The notes under the pieces: generated by a model
What the model was told of the DNA's origin: nothing
Seen by the model: the letters and a program-made list of their open reading frames with translations, nothing else
Database searches by the model: none
Part shown: positions 61,891 through 64,000 of the stretch, piece by piece
How positions within the stretch are numbered: position 1 is the stretch's first letter
Layout: each line of letters starts with the position of its first letter
NCBI RefSeq assembly: GCF_030815085.1
Contig: NZ_JAUSWG010000003.1
Length of the DNA: 64,000 nucleotides
Origin: Paraclostridium ghonii
GTDB lineage: Bacteria; Bacillota; Clostridia; Peptostreptococcales; Peptostreptococcaceae
Reading direction: 5' to 3' (one strand)
Program-made: the position numbers and the translations under genes

Positions 61891-62020
61891 GATTATTTAT
61901 ACTTTTTAATACGTTTTTGGAAATTCTCATCTACATCAAGTTGATTTATTACAATTGCCTAATTAGAAACAGATTGTATATTACATTTTTTTGAATTTTC
62001 ATAATTCTAAGATATAGTAA

Positions 62021-62240
62021 TTTTAGACCTGTATCTCTTTTATATGAAACAAGAAGTGTAGGAGAGAGGTCTTTACGTAGATTCTAAAAAGTTATAGTTA
62101 AAATAAGAACTTTTTATCTATTGTTAATTAGCTTATTAATCTAATTAACAATAGATAAGGGTACAAATTTTAAATACTATATTTTATTAATCCTATGATT
62201 AAATAACTAAATAACACTATCAAATGATTAAAGTGAATTA
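62021..62240. repeat. Repeat family 2, copy B
   Basis: Matches 53223-53470. Its hairpin has 18-bp perfect arms (62114-62131 and 62141-62158) and keeps the TTAATTAG-CTTATTAAT-CTAATTAA centre, while the outer arm sequence differs from copy A but still pairs. Confidence 0.8.
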
Positions 62241-62352
62241 TAAAAAATACTGAGAAGTTATTGAAAAAATAAAGCTAATAGGTTATAAAATTTAAAACTA
62301 GTAATTTAAGGTCAACTTTTAAAAATAAGATTTGAATAAAAGTGAAGAAACT

Positions 62353-62407
62353 AAAAAATAGCGTATCTAATGAAACGTAGTAATTTCAAGATATACACTA
62401 TTTTTGT
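62353..62407 (-). terminator. Terminator of the small membrane gene at 62422
   Basis: AAAAAATAGCGTATCT pairs with 62391-62406; T run on the minus side. Confidence 0.7.
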
Positions 62408-62421
62408 ATTCAGATTATTCC

Positions 62422-62679
62422 CTAAATGTAAATTTTAAGACTAATTAAATTCGAATCATATAACCCTAAACCTAAATTACCTAAAGCAAATATAATTGTT
62501 AAAAGAATCAAACTTAATTTAATATCTTTTGATTTACGCATTTTAAATCCTACGTAAGATATAAAGAAAAGTATGATTGATAATACAATAAAACAATTAG
62601 AATTTAAAAATATTAAATATAAAATTGGAGCTAGCATAGCTAACATATTGACTAAACTTTTATTATATTTGATATCCAT
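62422..62679 (-). CDS. Small membrane protein
   Basis: 85 residues, three hydrophobic helices and a basic loop (KMRKSKDIK). GGAGG precedes the ATG. Not recognised. Confidence 0.65.
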   Translation of the reverse strand: MDIKYNKSLVNMLAMLAPILYLIFLNSNCFIVLSIILFFISYVGFKMRKSKDIKLSLILLTIIFALGNLGLGLYDSNLISLKIYI

Positions 62680-62729
62680 AGCAAACCTCCTTATTTAGAA
62701 AGGATAACTTAGTTTTCATACAAAATAAA

Positions 62730-62845
62730 CTAGTCTTTAAAAACTTATTTAAATATGACTAGTAAAAGTGCCATTAAAATCCATTTATTTGAATTTTAAT
62801 GGTATTAACTTTATTCGAAATATGTAACTTAAATTTTAAGGATAG
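62730..62845 (-). repeat. Dispersed palindromic repeat, copy 11
   Basis: GTCTTTAAAAACTTATTTAA, TGCCATTAAAATCCATTTAT, return arm AATTTTAATGG, ACTTTATTCGAAATATGTAA. At the 3' end of the signal peptidase gene. Confidence 0.85.
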
Positions 62846-63376
62846 TTATTTTACAGTTACGATTTTATTAAATGGATATAATCTTATATCAACTTTTCCA
62901 ATTACATCATCGATATTAATAGCTCCAATTTCCCTACTATCTCCACTTTTAGGTCTATTGTCTCCCATAGTAAATATATGATTTTGGGGGACAATCATAT
63001 CTATGTTTCCATCTGTGGTAACCCCATGTAAGTATTCTTCATTTAATTTTTTACCATCAATAAAAACTTCACCATCTTTGATAATGATATGTTCGCCAGG
63101 TAATGCTATTACTCTTTTAACTAAATCTTTCTTTTTATTTGTTTTATTGTCAATTAAACCTGTTTTAAAAACAAGCATATCCCCTCTCTTAGGAGCTTGT
63201 TTAATATAAGAAAGTTTATTTACTATTAAATAGTCATTATTATTTAATGTAGGATACATTGATTCACCATTAACTATAGTAGGCTTGATGAAAAGAGTGA
63301 TACTGAAAACTAAAAGCATTGATACGCTGATAGTTTTTAACCAACTAATTATTTCTTTTTTTATTTTTCCAGTCAT
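62846..63376 (-). CDS. lepB: Type I signal peptidase
   Basis: 176 residues: one N-terminal membrane helix, the catalytic Ser in NGESMYPTL and the catalytic Lys in VKRVIALPGE, then GDNRPKSGDSREIG. The S26 signal peptidase removes signal peptides outside the membrane. A plasmid copy is dispensable for growth but may process plasmid-coded exported proteins, such as the SH3 protein, or give resistance to signal-peptidase inhibitors. GGAGG precedes the ATG. Confidence 0.95.
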   Translation of the reverse strand: MTGKIKKEIISWLKTISVSMLLVFSITLFIKPTIVNGESMYPTLNNNDYLIVNKLSYIKQAPKRGDMLVFKTGLIDNKTNKKKDLVKRVIALPGEHIIIKDGEVFIDGKKLNEEYLHGVTTDGNIDMIVPQNHIFTMGDNRPKSGDSREIGAINIDDVIGKVDIRLYPFNKIVTVK

Positions 63377-63464
63377 TAATTTCCTCCAAATAAATGTATT
63401 TATATATAGTTTAACCTATTAGAAAAAGTATTTCAGATTACAAAATGATAACAATAAAATATAA

Positions 63465-63592
63465 AAAAACTATTCTCTAAAAATTTATTTAAAGGTTTGT
63501 AGTAAAAAACCCCTTAAAATACAGTTATTTGAATTCTAAGAGCTTTAACTTTATTCTAAATAAATAGCGAAATTTTTAGAACTAGTTATTTA
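63465..63592 (-). repeat. Dispersed palindromic repeat, copy 12
   Basis: TCTCTAAAAATTTATTTAAA, CCCCTTAAAATACAGTTATT, return arm AATTCTAAGAG, ACTTTATTCTAAATAAATAG. At the 3' end of the gene at 63596. Confidence 0.85.
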
Positions 63593-63595
63593 TTG

Positions 63596-63958
63596 TTAAA
63601 ATATTATCAATAGGAGTAAACATAAAATTAAAGCAACGATTAATGATACAAAAACACAAATAATTTTTTCCGAATTTTCTTTCTTTCTTCTTTTATCTTC
63701 ATCCATATGAGGTATTTCCTTGTTTTCCATGTATGCTAAAATTTCTTGGAAAATCTTCAAATTATTAGCTTTTTTAAATTTTTCAACTTTATGGGCATGC
63801 CACATAGATATGGCCCAGAAGACACCAAACGGTATAAGAAAATACCAACCAATATATTTTGCAAGTGGAGTTGTTAGAAGTGTTAAAAATAAAAATCCTA
63901 ACATTTTATAGGTTGATTTGTCCATTTCCTTGTTTTCTAATTCATTTTTCATATTCAC
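63596..63958 (-). CDS. Small membrane protein
   Basis: 120 residues with two hydrophobic hairpins around a charged cytoplasmic segment (HKVEKFKKANNLKIFQEILA). AAGGAG lies before a GTG at 63958 and an ATG at 63952; either may start it. Family not recognised. Confidence 0.65.
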   Translation of the reverse strand: MNMKNELENKEMDKSTYKMLGFLFLTLLTTPLAKYIGWYFLIPFGVFWAISMWHAHKVEKFKKANNLKIFQEILAYMENKEIPHMDEDKRRKKENSEKIICVFVSLIVALILCLLLLIIF

Positions 63959-64000
63959 TACATCTCCTTTGACTAATTCATCTAAGGAAATTTTAAAATA

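Larger units (their letters stand above)
61738..62421. other. Spacer after cry with repeat family 2 and a small relic
   Basis: Contains a terminator (61852-61890), a minus-strand coding-like relic (VINQLDVDENFQKRIKKYK, about 61904-61962, then frame-broken) that might be a transposase end, repeat family 2 copy B, and a terminator of the next minus gene at 62353-62407. Confidence 0.5.

Noticed and set aside
41918..63592. Classical integron attC sites
   Set aside because: The repeats lack GTTRRRY/RYYYAAC cores and no integrase is present, so only a looser cassette idea is kept.
1..64000. tRNA or rRNA genes
   Set aside because: No clover-leaf with GTTCGA-type arm or rRNA-like GC-rich block was found by eye.

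Overview
The window is AT-rich, low-GC Firmicute DNA with AGGAGG-type ribosome sites, frequent TTG/GTG starts and strong AGA/ATA codon preference. It looks like a large plasmid of a Clostridia species, probably Peptostreptococcaceae. Plasmid nature rests on an iteron origin with a Rep_3 initiator (38.4-39.9 kb), a ParA plus ribbon-helix-helix partition pair (29.7-30.9 kb), a RepB-type primase and a Mor-like regulator. A three-domain Cry toxin gene in such a background recalls mosquitocidal Paraclostridium bifermentans plasmids. That name is an inference.

Layout. 0-3 kb: the end of a sensor kinase and a lantibiotic-immunity-type ABC transporter. 3.4-5.1 kb: a MurJ flippase. 5.3-6.6 kb: one polypeptide made of three RidA domains. 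7.5-8.6 kb: an XRE repressor with a DUF3169-like membrane partner. 8.7-23.2 kb: a headless phage-tail cassette (sigma-like regulator, tail terminator, tube, frameshifted chaperone, short tape measure, Dit, Tal, holin, broken lysin, primase), bounded by a 34-bp direct repeat. 25.2-28.9 kb: a RiPP cluster (radical SAM maturase, Cys-rich precursor, ABC exporter). 29.4-31.2 kb: partition locus. Degenerate copies of parts of this locus lie at 24.5, 33.0 and 34.4 kb. 31.4-32.9 kb: an anti-sigma gene and an ECF sigma gene carrying an in-frame stop. 35.9-38.2 kb: a second BcrA-type ABC operon. 38.4-40.8 kb: origin, Rep and small plasmid genes.

41-63.9 kb: many small, mostly minus-strand single genes separated by copies of a roughly 100-bp palindromic repeat that probably also works as a terminator. 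Within it are a ykkC-family riboswitch ahead of a B3/B4-domain gene and a radical SAM gene, a second histidyl-tRNA synthetase behind a His-codon leader peptide, a divergent five-gene threonine cluster (aspartate kinase, homoserine dehydrogenase, threonine synthase, homoserine kinase, ACT protein), and the cry gene behind a hairpin that separates its Shine-Dalgarno sequence from its ATG.

Together the plasmid carries antagonism functions (RiPP, tail cassette, Cry toxin), self-protection or drug-efflux functions (two Bcr/Lan ABC systems, a kinase, VOC proteins, an SdpI-like protein) and metabolic additions (Thr pathway, HisRS, RidA). Decayed genes, two replication proteins and partial copies of the partition locus suggest repeated plasmid fusion and loss. 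All calls were made by reading the sequence; no database search was run.
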